Of a stretch of 64,000 bases of DNA, positions 42,347 through 55,003 are shown piece after piece. The stretch comes from Polycladidibacter hongkongensis (GTDB lineage: Bacteria; Pseudomonadota; Alphaproteobacteria; Rhizobiales; Stappiaceae): the NCBI RefSeq assembly GCF_001561995.1, contig NZ_LLWC01000008.1:248001-312000 (forward strand), read 5' to 3'. Every line of letters begins with the position of its first letter. Position 1 is the stretch's first letter. The translations under genes and the position numbers were made by a program. The notes below the pieces were generated by a model. That model did no database searches, was not told the origin of the DNA, and was given only the letters and a program-made list of their open reading frames with translations.

Positions 42347-43816
42347 ATGCACGTTCAGGAAGCTCTCGGGCCAGAGCAGTGGGACCGCGTAAAAAAACGT
42401 TTACGCGCCGAGCTGGGTGAAGATGTTTTTACCAGCTGGTTCGCCCGTGTTGATCTAGAAGAACACAACAACGGCACCATTCGCCTTTCCGTTCCCACCC
42501 GTTTTCTGAAGCAGTGGATTCAATCCCACTACTCCGAGCGCCTGATGGGGCTGTGGAAGAACGAGTGTGAAGACATTCACCGGATCGAGCTTACCGTGCG
42601 CGGAGCAGTGCGTCCACGCCCTGCCGCACCTAAGCAAGCGACGCAGCAGACTGTGGCTGGAAAAACAACGGATATGCGTCCAATTCAGGTGAGTGATCCG
42701 ATCGGTTTGCGCACCAATGCAGCAGCCGGCGCTGCAAGCATGCGCCCAAGCCGGGGAGACCTGGGCTCCTCTAAAGATGTCTTGGAAGGTGCTGCACTTG
42801 ATCCAAAATACACCTTTGACACCTTCGTCGAGGGCGAGTCTAACGTGTTGGCCTTGGCCGCGGCAAAACAGGTTGCTGGCGGCGGTGTTGTCACCTTCAA
42901 TCCGCTATACCTGCATGCAAATGTTGGGCTTGGTAAAACGCACTTGATGCAAGCGGTTGCCAATCAGGCGCGTGCCGCTGGCCGACGTGTGCTCTATCTC
43001 ACAGCAGAACACTTTATGTATCGGTTCGTCGCTGCACTGCAGGCGCAATCTGCAATGGCGTTCAAGGAAACATTGCGCTCGATCGATATACTCTTGATCG
43101 ACGACATGCAATTCTTGCATGGCAAGCAGGTCCAACAAGAGTTCTGTCATACTTTAAATGCTCTAATCGACGGAGCGCGTCAGGTTGTTGTGGCAGCTGA
43201 TCGCGCACCTGCCGATCTGGAAAGCTTGGATGACCGAGTGCGTTCGCGCCTCGCCGGAGGTTTGGTGGTCAATATCTCTGAGCCTGATTTTAACCTACGC
43301 CGTGCCATTCTTGATGACCGCATGCGCACCCAGCAGCGTTCCTACCCGAATTTCCAAGTCCCAGATTCCGTTTTGGATTACATTGCACGCAATGTTACTT
43401 CGTCTGGCCGAGATCTTGAAGGAGCCCTAAACCGCCTTGTGGCTCACAATCAGCTGACGAATTCCCCGGTAACTCTTGAAATGGCAGAGGTCACCCTTCG
43501 CGATCTTATTCGTGCCGCCGAGCCGCGCCGCGTGAAAATTGAAGATATCCAGCGTGTTGTCTCAAAGCACTACAACGTAAGCCGTGCTGACCTCCTCTCC
43601 GCACGTCGCACACGCACAATCGTGCGTCCGCGCCAGATCGCTATGTATCTCGCCAAAATGATGACGCCGCGCTCACTACCGGAAATCGGTCGCCGGTTTG
43701 GTAATCGTGACCATACGACAGTGCTACATGCAGTACGTAAAATCGAAGAGCTGTCCAAAGCGGATAATGGTTTGGCGCAGGAGCTGGAGCTTTTGAAGCG
43801 CATGCTTGACGCTTAA
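42347..43816 (+). CDS. dnaA: Chromosomal replication initiator DnaA
   Basis: AAA+ initiator binding DnaA boxes at oriC, 489 residues. Domain I (about 1-90) with [21 protein letters not shown]; a short linker (about 90-150); domain III with Walker [11 protein letters not shown], Walker [11 protein letters not shown] and the sensor region [16 protein letters not shown]; domain IV with the DNA-binding signature [18 protein letters not shown]. The first glycine of the usual GxxxxGKT loop is Ala here (HANVGLGKT). AGGAGG precedes the ATG. Downstream is a terminator, so dnaN is probably transcribed separately. Confidence 0.98.
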   Translation: MHVQEALGPEQWDRVKKRLRAELGEDVFTSWFARVDLEEHNNGTIRLSVPTRFLKQWIQSHYSERLMGLWKNECEDIHRIELTVRGAVRPRPAAPKQATQQTVAGKTTDMRPIQVSDPIGLRTNAAAGAASMRPSRGDLGSSKDVLEGAALDPKYTFDTFVEGESNVLALAAAKQVAGGGVVTFNPLYLHANVGLGKTHLMQAVANQARAAGRRVLYLTAEHFMYRFVAALQAQSAMAFKETLRSIDILLIDDMQFLHGKQVQQEFCHTLNALIDGARQVVVAADRAPADLESLDDRVRSRLAGGLVVNISEPDFNLRRAILDDRMRTQQRSYPNFQVPDSVLDYIARNVTSSGRDLEGALNRLVAHNQLTNSPVTLEMAEVTLRDLIRAAEPRRVKIEDIQRVVSKHYNVSRADLLSARRTRTIVRPRQIAMYLAKMMTPRSLPEIGRRFGNRDHTTVLHAVRKIEELSKADNGLAQELELLKRMLDA

Positions 43817-43825
43817 GCATCATCC

Positions 43826-43915
43826 TTCAAGCGCCGTGAGCGATATTGCTAATGCGCTTGAGGGCGAAAAAAATAACGGGGCTGCTGGCAAAATGCCTGC
43901 TGCCCCAATTTTTTT
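43826..43915 (+). terminator. Hairpin pair and terminator after dnaA
   Basis: The first stem is CAAGCGC / GCGCTTG (within about 43830-43865). The second is GGGGCTGCTGGCA, loop AAA, TGCCTGCTGCCCC (43878-43906) with two T-T mismatches, followed by AAT7, a good intrinsic terminator. Confidence 0.8.
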
Positions 43916-44093
43916 CATACGCAGCTGCCTTTCAATCAGCAGCGATGCCATTTGTTGGGGTTTGCGCTGCTAGAAATTGGGTCAGCCCTTGCCTTTTTGA
44001 GTGGTTGAGGGCACTTTGAACGATCCAACGCAACAACTTATTAACACTTTGCGGTTTGTGCATCGAACCGCGCAGCTATGACGGGCCTTTCGC

Positions 44094-45212
44094 ATGAAAG
44101 TCACACTTGAGCGGAGCGAACTTCTAAAGTCCCTAACCCACGTCCATCGTGTGGTCGAGCGACGGAATACAATTCCGATCCTCTCGAATGTTATGCTTGA
44201 TGCCGAGGGTGGAAGTCTAAAGCTGAAGGCGACCGACCTTGATCTGGAAGTGGTGGAAACCATTGCAGCAATGGTGGAAGTCCCCGGCGCCACAACCGTC
44301 CCAGCCCATATGATCTATGAGATCGTGCGGAAGTTGCCAGACGGTGCGCAAGTTGTGCTGGAAACCTCCGGCAATGACAGCACATTGGAAATTCGCGCTG
44401 GTCGCTCGCGTTTCGCCCTACAAATGCTGCCAGTTGCCGACTTCCCGGATTTAACGGCTGGTGAGTTTTCCCATAATTTCACAATCTCCGCAGCTGCAAT
44501 CCGCAAGCTGATCGACAGCACGCAGTTTGCGATTTCAACTGAAGAAACCCGCTACTATCTCAACGGGATCTACGTACACACGGTAGAGACAGATGCCGGC
44601 TTGAAGTTCCGAGCTGTTGCAACAGATGGCCACCGCCTTGCTCAGGCAGAGTTTGAGGCACCGCACGGCTCTGAAGGCATGCCGGGTATAATCATTCCGC
44701 GCAAAACTGTGGGTGAAATACAAAAGCTATTGGAAGATCCTGAGGCAGAGATCAACGTTGAGATTTCCGAAACAAAAATACGATTTGTTATCGGTCCGGT
44801 TGTTCTCACCTCCAAACTTATAGACGGAACTTTTCCCGATTACGGCCGCGTTATTCCAAAGAATAACGAAAAAGAATTGCGGGTTGATCGTGATGTCTTC
44901 AAAGAATCTGTTGATCGCGTCTCAACAATTTCCTCCGAACGGGGAAGAGCGGTCAAGCTTTCCATCAGTGAAGGCAAGATGATCCTTACTGTCACCAATC
45001 CAGATTCCGGTAGTGCAACAGAAGAGGTCATGGTGGAATATGAGGCAGATGCGATGGACATCGGCTTTAACTCCAAATACCTGCTAGATATTGCTGGCCA
45101 GCTCAAGAAAGATACAGCGCTTTTTTGTCTGGCGGACTCTGGTTCCCCCACATTGATCCGCGATGATGGCGATGCCGACGTCCTTTATGTTCTGATGCCA
45201 ATGCGCGTCTAA
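44094..45212 (+). CDS. dnaN: DNA polymerase III beta sliding clamp
   Basis: Ring-shaped processivity clamp, 372 residues, three repeated clamp domains. Typical N-terminus MKVTLERSELLKSLTHVHRVVERRNTIPILSNVML, mid-region LPVADFPDLTAGEF and VATDGHRLA, C-terminus with NSKYLLDI and VLMPMRV. No convincing Shine-Dalgarno in front of the ATG. Followed by recF after 112 bases in the conserved dnaA-dnaN-recF order. Confidence 0.98.
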   Translation: MKVTLERSELLKSLTHVHRVVERRNTIPILSNVMLDAEGGSLKLKATDLDLEVVETIAAMVEVPGATTVPAHMIYEIVRKLPDGAQVVLETSGNDSTLEIRAGRSRFALQMLPVADFPDLTAGEFSHNFTISAAAIRKLIDSTQFAISTEETRYYLNGIYVHTVETDAGLKFRAVATDGHRLAQAEFEAPHGSEGMPGIIIPRKTVGEIQKLLEDPEAEINVEISETKIRFVIGPVVLTSKLIDGTFPDYGRVIPKNNEKELRVDRDVFKESVDRVSTISSERGRAVKLSISEGKMILTVTNPDSGSATEEVMVEYEADAMDIGFNSKYLLDIAGQLKKDTALFCLADSGSPTLIRDDGDADVLYVLMPMRV

Positions 45213-45324
45213 AAGCCAACGTCTGCGACTTAGCCAGCGCAGCGCTTTAGAGAAAACACCTCGTAGCGCTGCTTTGGCCTAAGCTTACTGCAGATCGCAT
45301 CGGTATACAACGGAGCAAGAGGCG

Positions 45325-46470
45325 ATGACAGAGCGAGCCCGTGTGGCGCTAACGCGTCTTGTTCTCAGTGATTTTCGCAATTACACCAACGCAAAGCTGG
45401 AGCTGGATAGCGATTGTATCGCACTTACCGGCCATAATGGCGCGGGTAAAACAAATATCCTAGAAGCCTTGTCGTTATTATCAGCTGGTCGTGGTTTTCG
45501 CCGCGCTATTCTCGCTGATATTGGCCGCATCGGCGGTTCCGGCGGCTGGGCGATTAGCGCTCTTCTTGATGGACCTTATGGTGAAACCAAGTTGGGCACC
45601 GGCCTTACCGCTGGCGATACAGGCCGTCGCTTGCGCATTGATGGTGAAGAGGCGCGCTCATCCGACGCCTTGCTTGATCATTTGCGAGTGCTCTGGTTGG
45701 TGCCAGCTATGGATTGCCTGTTCACGGGCTCTGCTTCCGACAGGCGAAAATTCTTAGATAGACTTGTACTTTCCATCAATCCTGCTCATGGCCGGATAGT
45801 CGGTGACTACGAAAAGGCACTGCGCCAGCGCAACCGTCTCTTGGTGGAAGGGGGAAGCAATGCCTATCTTGATGCCGTTGAAGCACAGGTAGCAGATCTT
45901 GGAACGGCTGTTGCCCTCGCTCGCAATGAAACAGTAACGCTGCTGGTTGATACTTTGGCCCGACACGCTGTCTCCGAAGCGGCCTTTCCCGCCTCTTTGA
46001 TTTCACTGCAAGGCCCGTTTGAAGAGCTGGTTCATGGCGTTGCCGCAGCGGATCTCGAAGACAGGTTCAAAGCACAATTGCGCGACAATCGGTTGATCGA
46101 CCGTGCAGCAGGACGCACGTTAACGGGCCCGCACCGTTCTGATCTCAGTGTTTTGCACGCTGATAAGGAGCTGCCTGCGGCCTATGCCTCCACAGGTGAA
46201 CAAAAAGCCCTGTTGATTGGCCTTGTTCTGGCCCACGCAGAGCTCACCGGGGCAGTGTCAGGCATGGCACCTGTGTTGTTGCTGGACGAGGTTGCCGCGC
46301 ATCTTGATCCGGATCGCCGGGCAGCTCTGTTCACACGGCTGCAAGAGCTGGGCGGACAAGTTTTCATGACAGGAACCGACACCTCCCTTTTTGAAGCCTT
46401 GCCACCGGAGGCCCAGTTCTTCACGGTACATGAGGGTTCGGTGAGTGTTACGAACCGAAGCTCTGGATAA
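45325..46470 (+). CDS. recF: DNA replication/repair protein RecF
   Basis: SMC-like ATPase that loads RecA at single-strand gaps, 381 residues. LTRLVLSDFRNYTNAKLEL start, Walker A TGHNGAGKTNILEALSLLSAGRGFR, ABC signature STGEQKALLIGLVLAHA, Walker B LLLDEVAAHLD. ATG preceded by AGAGGCG. Sits after dnaN as in most bacteria. Confidence 0.97.
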   Translation: MTERARVALTRLVLSDFRNYTNAKLELDSDCIALTGHNGAGKTNILEALSLLSAGRGFRRAILADIGRIGGSGGWAISALLDGPYGETKLGTGLTAGDTGRRLRIDGEEARSSDALLDHLRVLWLVPAMDCLFTGSASDRRKFLDRLVLSINPAHGRIVGDYEKALRQRNRLLVEGGSNAYLDAVEAQVADLGTAVALARNETVTLLVDTLARHAVSEAAFPASLISLQGPFEELVHGVAAADLEDRFKAQLRDNRLIDRAAGRTLTGPHRSDLSVLHADKELPAAYASTGEQKALLIGLVLAHAELTGAVSGMAPVLLLDEVAAHLDPDRRAALFTRLQELGGQVFMTGTDTSLFEALPPEAQFFTVHEGSVSVTNRSSG

Positions 46471-46559
46471 AACCCTGCTTCGACGGGTTTGACCGAGCAG
46501 CCTGCCCCTGTTAGGGAAGAGGGCAAGTGTTTCCCTCACGTTTGAATCGGAGCCAAAAA

Positions 46560-47171
46560 GTGGATAGCGCAAGCCTCCTTGTTTTTGCGGGCACGTTGTT
46601 TGCCGCCGCCATCACGCCTGGCCCCGGCATTGCTGCCCTTGTTTCCTACGTTTTGGGCTATGGCATGCGCAATGGGCTCTCTTTTGGCCTTGGTATGATC
46701 TGCGGTGACAGTGTGCTGTTTACTCTCGCAGTGCTGGGAGTGGCCGCTATTGCAAAAACATTTGCCTTCGCCTTTTTTGTGCTGAAAATTGTTGGTGCGC
46801 TATACTTGGTCTACCTTGCATGGAATTTGTGGCGCTCGGGCGGGTTTGTTAGCGAACAACCTCGATCAATGGAAACCAAGTTTTGGGCCGCGTTTACCTC
46901 CGGTTTCACCGTTACAATTTCCAATCCGAAGCCGATCATGTTCTATATGGCTTTGATGCCAAACCTGATTTCCGTGGAACAGGTTAGCTTGCTCGCCTAT
47001 GGTGAGTTGCTGGGCATTATCGCAGGCGTGCTTTTGGTCGTCGTTTTCGGCTATGCGGCACTGGCGGCAAGAGCACGTTCGCTCATGACATCCGGCAAGG
47101 CAGTTCGCCGTCTAAACAAGGGTGTAAGCCTCGCAATGATTGGCGCAGCAGCAGCAATCGTGACAAAATAG
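46560..47171 (+). CDS. LysE/RhtB family exporter
   Basis: Six-helix inner-membrane amino-acid exporter of about 203 residues. N-terminal FAGTLFAAAITPGPGIAALVSY with the conserved TPGP motif, then LGYGMRNGLSFGLGMICGDSVLF, and the loop NPKPIMFY. GTG at 46560 has GGAG seven bases upstream. It lies between recF and gyrB, which are often adjacent; expression with either is possible. Export substrate cannot be deduced. Confidence 0.9.
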   Translation: MDSASLLVFAGTLFAAAITPGPGIAALVSYVLGYGMRNGLSFGLGMICGDSVLFTLAVLGVAAIAKTFAFAFFVLKIVGALYLVYLAWNLWRSGGFVSEQPRSMETKFWAAFTSGFTVTISNPKPIMFYMALMPNLISVEQVSLLAYGELLGIIAGVLLVVVFGYAALAARARSLMTSGKAVRRLNKGVSLAMIGAAAAIVTK

Positions 47172-47290
47172 GCAAGCCCTTGAGCCGGAGTAGGGTTTTT
47201 CTACGGATTTCTCGCTGGGATTGCGTTTGCAACCAGCTGAATTCTTGTGGTTTTCCGCCAAGAGCTTATAACAGATTATCCGCTAGATAA

Positions 47291-49765
<2,475 letters not shown>

Positions 49766-49795
49766 TCAGGTTATTTAATAGCGCAGAAATCACAA

Positions 49796-49825
49796 AAAAC
49801 CCGGAGGTTATTGCCTCCGGGTTTT
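49796..49825. terminator. Terminator between convergent gyrB and chemoreceptor
   Basis: AAAACCCGGAGG, loop TTATTG, CCTCCGGGTTTT: a nine-pair G/C stem with A and T runs on the two sides. It serves gyrB and, by symmetry, the convergent methyl-accepting protein gene. Confidence 0.93.
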
Positions 49826-49851
49826 GTCGTTTCTAAAGCAGGCTTGCGGGT

Positions 49852-51981
49852 TTAGACGCGTGAAGCAGCGCCTAGGAAGTCACCCAGCACGCGGCCCAGT
49901 TCCTTTGCTTCCTTATCTACATCAGCAGCCACTGTGTCCACGATGCTCGCCGCGCTATTCACCTCGGTTGCAACTGTGTTTAACGAGCTGATGTTCTGTG
50001 CCACTTGTTCAGTGCTAGTCGCAGCCTCATTCACATTTGTTGAAATTTCCGAGGTGGCAACTCCTTGCTGCTCAATAGCTCCGGCGATGCCAATGGTGAC
50101 AGAGTTCACTTGCTGGACCAAAGCGGAGATCTGCTCGATAATCTTCACAGCTTCCGCTGTGGAACCCTGCATTTGGTTGATCTTTTTGGAGATCTCCTCA
50201 GTTGCATTGCTTGTTTGCGTAGCCAGATCCTTCACCTCGGTAGCCACAACCGCGAAGCCGCGACCTGCCTCGCCCGCTCGCGCCGCCTCAATGGTGGCAT
50301 TTAGCGCAAGTAGGTTGGTTTGTTCGGCGATTTCCTGAATGAGCGTGACCACGCCGCCTACAGCGTCAGCTGCATCGGCAAGACCAGATATCTGGGTGTC
50401 AGCGGCGACAGTCTTTTGCTCTGCTTCCTCCGAAACTTTGCTGGCTTCGTTAACTTGGCGAGAAATCTCCATGATTGACATAGACATTTCCTCAGTCGCC
50501 GAGGCGATGCTTTGTACACCGGCAGAGGTCTGTTCAGAGGCGCTGGCAGCTTCGCTGGCGTTCAGCTGCGCTTTCTCTGTCTCACCAAGCATTTGCGTTG
50601 CTGTTTCATTGAGTTGTGTCATCCGCTCGGCAACATTGCTAAGCGCAACCCCACTTGTGGTTTGGAATTCCTCGATCAGCTCTTGCAGCTTTTGTTGGCG
50701 TTGACGCTCTACTTCGTCTTGCTTTTCCTTTTCAGCAGTAAGTTGCTCGCGTTCTAAAGCATTCTGTCGGAATACCTCTACAGCGCGCCCCATGTCGCCC
50801 AACTCATCGCCGCGCTTTGCGGCAGTATTGTCGATCTCCAGATCGCCATCAGCCAGTGCATTCATATTGCGCGTCAGGTTGGAGATCGGCCTTGCAACCG
50901 ACCGCGCCGCGAGCGCTGCAATGACAATCGCGACTAAAAGAAGAATGGAGGCTGTACGTAAAATGTCGTTGCGCATGGCGACAACAGGCGCTTCAGAAAC
51001 CTCAAAGGATTCAAAGGCAGCGACATAAAGTGATAGCCCGCTATGCTGGAACGGAACAACTGAAGCGCGCATATCAATACCACTGCGTGGGTCGACTGCT
51101 GCCACAAGGCCTATCTTCTGGTTACGATTTTCAAGATATTCCTGAGGAATGCGCGACTTAAGGATATCGTTCTCTCTTGTCAGCCTGCTGTCACTGCGCA
51201 GCAGGCCGTCACTGCCAAACAGCACAGTATCACCAAGTTCGCTGAGTCCAATATTTTCGGAGAGCAACTTGGAGATTTTTCCAGCAGGCATCTGTAGGGC
51301 AAGCACACCCATTGTATCGCCATAGCGAATAATTGGTGTTGCAATAAAGCTGGCGGGCTCTCCATTGCTCGGTGCGTAAGCTTCAAAGTCGACGAGCTGA
51401 ACCTTATGGGTGCCATCGTCCATTGCCATGGAAAAGGCCTTGGCAAGACCGCTACTCTTCCATGGGCCAGAAATCAGATTTGTCGCAAAATCGCTTTCCT
51501 TCGTTGCGGAGTAAACAACGTCGCCCGCTTTGTTGATCAAGAAGATATCGTAGTAGCCACTTGCCTCTCGCACTTCTTGAAACCAATCATCAAATTGCTC
51601 ATGCACATACGCATAGCCCTTAACCCCGGACTGTGCGTTTTCTCCGCCATTCTTGAGATAGTTTTTAATCACCTCGGAGCGCTTGGCGTTCGTGTCCGCA
51701 ACTTCTTTCCAAAGGCTGTTAAAGCCAACCAAAGCGTCACTAATTGAGCGATCAGATGACATCTTTAGAAGATCATCTGCAATGCCGTCATAGTACATAT
51801 TCAATTCTTGAACTTTGGACTTTGCAAGGGTCCTTAGGTAGGTCTCAGCATAGTCGTGCGCTGTGTTCGAAGCGCTCTGGTACGCGGCAAATCCAATGCC
51901 AAGCGCAGTAACACCAATAAGAACCACCGTGATAATGGGTAGTTTTACTGATATTTTAATGTTACTAAGGGAAATCGTCAT
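49852..51981 (-). CDS. Methyl-accepting chemotaxis protein
   Basis: Chemoreceptor of 709 residues. Membrane helix about 13-35, large periplasmic sensor region of the Cache type (about 36-330, with [21 protein letters not shown] and [12 protein letters not shown]), second helix about 340-362, HAMP ([21 protein letters not shown]), then the signalling coiled coil with the hairpin tip [32 protein letters not shown]. The C-terminal NWETF-like tether for CheR is absent (ends [10 protein letters not shown]). Ligand unknown; Cache sensors often bind amino or organic acids. No che genes nearby. Confidence 0.95.
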   Translation of the reverse strand: MTISLSNIKISVKLPIITVVLIGVTALGIGFAAYQSASNTAHDYAETYLRTLAKSKVQELNMYYDGIADDLLKMSSDRSISDALVGFNSLWKEVADTNAKRSEVIKNYLKNGGENAQSGVKGYAYVHEQFDDWFQEVREASGYYDIFLINKAGDVVYSATKESDFATNLISGPWKSSGLAKAFSMAMDDGTHKVQLVDFEAYAPSNGEPASFIATPIIRYGDTMGVLALQMPAGKISKLLSENIGLSELGDTVLFGSDGLLRSDSRLTRENDILKSRIPQEYLENRNQKIGLVAAVDPRSGIDMRASVVPFQHSGLSLYVAAFESFEVSEAPVVAMRNDILRTASILLLVAIVIAALAARSVARPISNLTRNMNALADGDLEIDNTAAKRGDELGDMGRAVEVFRQNALEREQLTAEKEKQDEVERQRQQKLQELIEEFQTTSGVALSNVAERMTQLNETATQMLGETEKAQLNASEAASASEQTSAGVQSIASATEEMSMSIMEISRQVNEASKVSEEAEQKTVAADTQISGLADAADAVGGVVTLIQEIAEQTNLLALNATIEAARAGEAGRGFAVVATEVKDLATQTSNATEEISKKINQMQGSTAEAVKIIEQISALVQQVNSVTIGIAGAIEQQGVATSEISTNVNEAATSTEQVAQNISSLNTVATEVNSAASIVDTVAADVDKEAKELGRVLGDFLGAASRV

Positions 51982-52400
51982 CTCTACGACCCAATTAATT
52001 TCTGTAGTAGTCGTATAATGTATTATCTTATCTTGATTTGAAAGGGTTTTTATTAGTAAGTGAAGTTATCTAATATAGTTAATACATCTAAAGAATAAGA
52101 TGATATAAAGTAATTTCGTTTCTTCATGCGACAATGCTGTCTATAAGTATGATGCTTATTAGAAGGTAGTTGTAGAACAATAACGGGCAAACGAAGTGCA
52201 TAAGCAGACATTCCAAAAAAGGTGACAAAAATTGGAATTAAACACTGTTTGATATGAAATATTTGGTGAAGTACAACTGCAATATACAAAAAAAATAGAA
52301 TTTTACTAAAATCAATTCTCGGTTGTATTATGCGGAAATATTGTGGGTAATTCTATCCGATGGGTAGTGCCACACACGGTTTATGCGTGGCACTGTTTAA
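51982..52400. other. A/T-rich gene-free spacer upstream of the chemoreceptor
   Basis: About 420 bases, markedly A/T-richer than the genes around it, with no supported gene. It carries the chemoreceptor promoter and the 3' flank of the heme monooxygenase gene. I see GTAGTAGTCGT close to the chemoreceptor start, similar to a segment in front of the kinase at 57.8 kb. No clear terminator. Confidence 0.35.
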
Positions 52401-52715
52401 CTAGGCTTTTTCGTGCATAAACACTTCATAGCCTTCAAAATGGGGGCCACCAGCATAGATGTGCTTGTTTTTGCCTGCGTTTTTGTGCGCAGCCAAAAAT
52501 TGCTCAGATTGAGTCCATGCTTCAAACGCTGCAAAGCTCTCCCATAGAGTATGCGAAGCGTAGTTAGAGTGCGCCTCTTCTTTAGAACCGCGCAACATCT
52601 TGAACTCTACAAAACCCGGCATCTCGGAGAGACGGCGCTCGCGGTTTTTCCAGATAGTTTCAAACTCTTCCTCATGCCCGTGTACGACACGGAAGCGATT
52701 CATGGCGATATACAT
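52401..52715 (-). CDS. IsdG-family heme-degrading monooxygenase (HmuQ/HmuD-like)
   Basis: 104-residue ABM-fold protein. Starting at ATG 52715, the residues corresponding to the IsdG heme-binding and catalytic trio are present at nearly the same numbers: Asn6, Trp67 and His77 (IsdG: Asn7, Trp67, His77). The frame MYIAMNRFRVVHGHEEEFE, PGFVEFKMLRG is typical of the rhizobial HmuQ/HmuD branch. It is divergent from hmuTUV, so imported heme could be opened here to release iron. An unrelated antibiotic-biosynthesis monooxygenase is the less likely alternative. Confidence 0.85.
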   Translation of the reverse strand: MYIAMNRFRVVHGHEEEFETIWKNRERRLSEMPGFVEFKMLRGSKEEAHSNYASHTLWESFAAFEAWTQSEQFLAAHKNAGKNKHIYAGGPHFEGYEVFMHEKA

Positions 52716-52833
52716 ATTCAAACCTATTGTTGGCTCCCAGCAAGGAGCAGATTGCACATAGTCGGGTGATCGCTGGCGGTAAGCTGGCTTGCTACGTTAA
52801 AACATTTACGTATCTTGACCTTCTACAAAAACA

Positions 52834-52848
52834 TGAGTTAAGAAGTCA
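52834..52848. promoter_or_regulatory. Candidate iron-responsive (RirA/IRO) operator
   Basis: TGA-GTTAAGAAG-TCA fits the TGA-N9-TCA iron-responsive motif described for rhizobial RirA. It lies between the divergent heme monooxygenase and hmuT, near a TTGACC -35-like hexamer at 52815-52820. Six fixed bases make it suggestive, not decisive. Confidence 0.45.
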
Positions 52849-52934
52849 ACTAATTGTCAAGCGCATCAACGCGCAAGTTGTGCGGAGCACTAGCCAAAAG
52901 CCATGAAGCTCCCCTTTCCAATAGGGATTCTTCT

Positions 52935-53825
52935 ATGCAAATCGATTTGAAAAGAAACTACGCGAGTTATCTCTCCAAAGCGAAGAAGGCGCTTGCTGTC
53001 GGCTTTGTTAGCTCGGTTATGCTGAATCTCCCGGTATCGGGTGTTGCAGCGCATGACGTCCCGGAGCGTATCACTACGATTGGCTCTACACTGACAGAAA
53101 TTGTACATGCGCTGGGGGATGGCGAAAAAATTGTCGCGGTCGATAGCACCAGCACCTTCCCTGCCAGTGTCAAAGATCTCCCCAATCTTGGTTATTTTCG
53201 TTCGCTTAATGCCGAGGGCGTTCTGGCGACAAATGCAGATCTCTATCTCCTACGTGAAGGCGCGGGCCCTTCGCCTGCTATGGATCTCTTAAAAGCTTCA
53301 GGCGTTGAGATGATCGCCTTTGAAGAAGGCTTTGATCTTGCAGCCATTACAAGCAAAATTGAAAGAATTGCAAAAAAACTGCACCGTGAAGAAAAAGCAG
53401 AAAAGCTTATCAAGACAGTATCCGCGCAGATGGAAGCTGCCATTGAGAAAGCGAATGCACACGATAAAAAACCTCGTGTTCTATTCGCGCTCACACTCAG
53501 CAATGGACGGCTCACCGTGTCGGGTCGCGGAACTGCAGCAGACGCTATGATAGGCTACGCTGGTGGCATAAACCCGATGCAGCAATTCGAAGGCTATAAG
53601 CCGGTCAGTAAAGAAGCTGTTCTTGAGGCGAAGCCCGATATCATTGTCATGATGGCGCACCTCGCGCATAAATCCAAAGATCAAATTCTCGGTTACGAGC
53701 CGATTGCAGCATCTCCGGCAGGTCAAAACAAACGCGTTGTTGTTATGGGCGCAGCTTACTTGCTCGGGTTCGGGCCGCGAACACCCGCCGCGATTAACGA
53801 TCTCGCCGCAGAATTCCATAAGTAA
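52935..53825 (+). CDS. hmuT: Hemin ABC transporter periplasmic binding protein
   Basis: Binds heme in the periplasm and delivers it to HmuUV, about 296 residues. A signal peptide (AVGFVSSVMLNLPVSGVAA) follows a basic N-region. The class III binding-protein fold is seen in RITTIGSTLTEIVHALG, VAVDSTSTFPASVKDLPNLGYFRSLNAEGVLA and the C-terminal GFGPRTPAAINDLA. The Tyr in GYFRSL is the expected heme ligand position. ATG at 52935 has AGGG eight bases upstream. Confidence 0.92.
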   Translation: MQIDLKRNYASYLSKAKKALAVGFVSSVMLNLPVSGVAAHDVPERITTIGSTLTEIVHALGDGEKIVAVDSTSTFPASVKDLPNLGYFRSLNAEGVLATNADLYLLREGAGPSPAMDLLKASGVEMIAFEEGFDLAAITSKIERIAKKLHREEKAEKLIKTVSAQMEAAIEKANAHDKKPRVLFALTLSNGRLTVSGRGTAADAMIGYAGGINPMQQFEGYKPVSKEAVLEAKPDIIVMMAHLAHKSKDQILGYEPIAASPAGQNKRVVVMGAAYLLGFGPRTPAAINDLAAEFHK

Positions 53826-53899
53826 AATGCAATGGGTGTCAAAACTGTTCTGGTTTTGGCGCTTCTGCCTTTTTTTGATGAACTGAAGAAGGTGTAGTG

Positions 53900-54994
53900 A
53901 TGACGCTCAGCCAAACAAGCGCCATTCCCCTCAAGGTAAAGCGTACGTTCCGCCAGCAAGCCCAAGCTTTAACGCTACCGCTCGGTCTCGTTTCTCTGTT
54001 TGTTGCTACCTGTTATTCACTCACAATCGGTGCAAGCGATCTTGACGCCCCAAAAGTTCTTGCTTGGGGCTTAGAGCAAATCGGCGGTCCAGATGCTCAC
54101 CTAACAAGCCTGCAAGAGTTGGTGCTGGTGAAAATTCGGTTACCACGCGTGCTATTGGCCATATTGGTTGGCAGTACTTTGGCGGTGGCTGGTGTGATGA
54201 TGCAGGGCCTATTTCGCAATCCGCTTGCTGATCCGGGTATTATTGGAGTGGCAAATGGCGCAGCGCTCGCTGCGGTTACGGCGATTACCTTGTCGTCCTT
54301 CCTGCCGATTTGGTTGATGGATACCGCTGGAGCTGCCTTGCTACCGCTTGCCGCTTTCCTTGGTGCTGCATCAGCTACCTTGTTGCTCTATCGCGCTGCC
54401 ACGCAAGGGGGGCAGACCAACGTTGCAACCATGCTGCTTGCAGGCATTGCCTTCTCCGCAATTGCCGGGGCATTTACCGGAGTTGTGGTGTTTAACAGCA
54501 ATGACGATCAGCTGCGTGATTTTACATTTTGGACAATGGGCAGTCTTGGCGGGGCAACATGGGAACGGATTGTCATTCTCGCTCCGCTTTGCCTCTTGAT
54601 GCTTTTGGCAATGCCTTTGCTTTCAAGAGGGTTAAATGCGCTGCTGCTCGGGGAAGCTGAAGCATACCACATGGGCATCGACACGCAGAAAACCAAGCGC
54701 GCGATAATACTACTAACCGCAGCAGGTGTTGGCGGAGCGGTTGCAACGGCGGGTATCATAGGCTTCGCTAGCATCATCGTACCTCATGTTTTGCGGCAAA
54801 TCATTGGGCCGGATCATCGCGTTCTTTTGCCTGCTTCCGCGATTGGCGGTGCGTTCTTGCTTGTTCTTTCAGATATGATCGCACGGACAATTGTTGCGCC
54901 TGCGGAGCTGCCGATCGGCATCATTACTGCGATTATCGGAGCTCCAGTGTTTTTGAGTATCCTGCTCTCACGTCGCCGACAAATGCAGTTCTAG
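53900..54994 (+). CDS. hmuU: Hemin ABC transporter permease
   Basis: FecCD/BtuC-type inner-membrane permease, about 364 residues with roughly ten helices. Conserved blocks: RLPRVLLAILVGSTLAVAGVMMQGLFRNPLADPGIIGVANGAA, TFWTMGSLGGATW, AYHMGIDTQ and GFASIIVPHVLRQIIGPDHRVLLPASAIGGAFLL (permease-ATPase coupling region near the end). ATG at 53900 with AAGG upstream. Follows hmuT by 74 bases and precedes hmuV by nine. Confidence 0.95.
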   Translation: MTLSQTSAIPLKVKRTFRQQAQALTLPLGLVSLFVATCYSLTIGASDLDAPKVLAWGLEQIGGPDAHLTSLQELVLVKIRLPRVLLAILVGSTLAVAGVMMQGLFRNPLADPGIIGVANGAALAAVTAITLSSFLPIWLMDTAGAALLPLAAFLGAASATLLLYRAATQGGQTNVATMLLAGIAFSAIAGAFTGVVVFNSNDDQLRDFTFWTMGSLGGATWERIVILAPLCLLMLLAMPLLSRGLNALLLGEAEAYHMGIDTQKTKRAIILLTAAGVGGAVATAGIIGFASIIVPHVLRQIIGPDHRVLLPASAIGGAFLLVLSDMIARTIVAPAELPIGIITAIIGAPVFLSILLSRRRQMQF

Positions 54995-55003
54995 GAGGCG
55001 AAG

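Noticed and set aside
52053-52289. 78-codon minus-strand frame in the A/T-rich spacer
   Set aside because: No Shine-Dalgarno, no family similarity, composition follows the local A/T bias.
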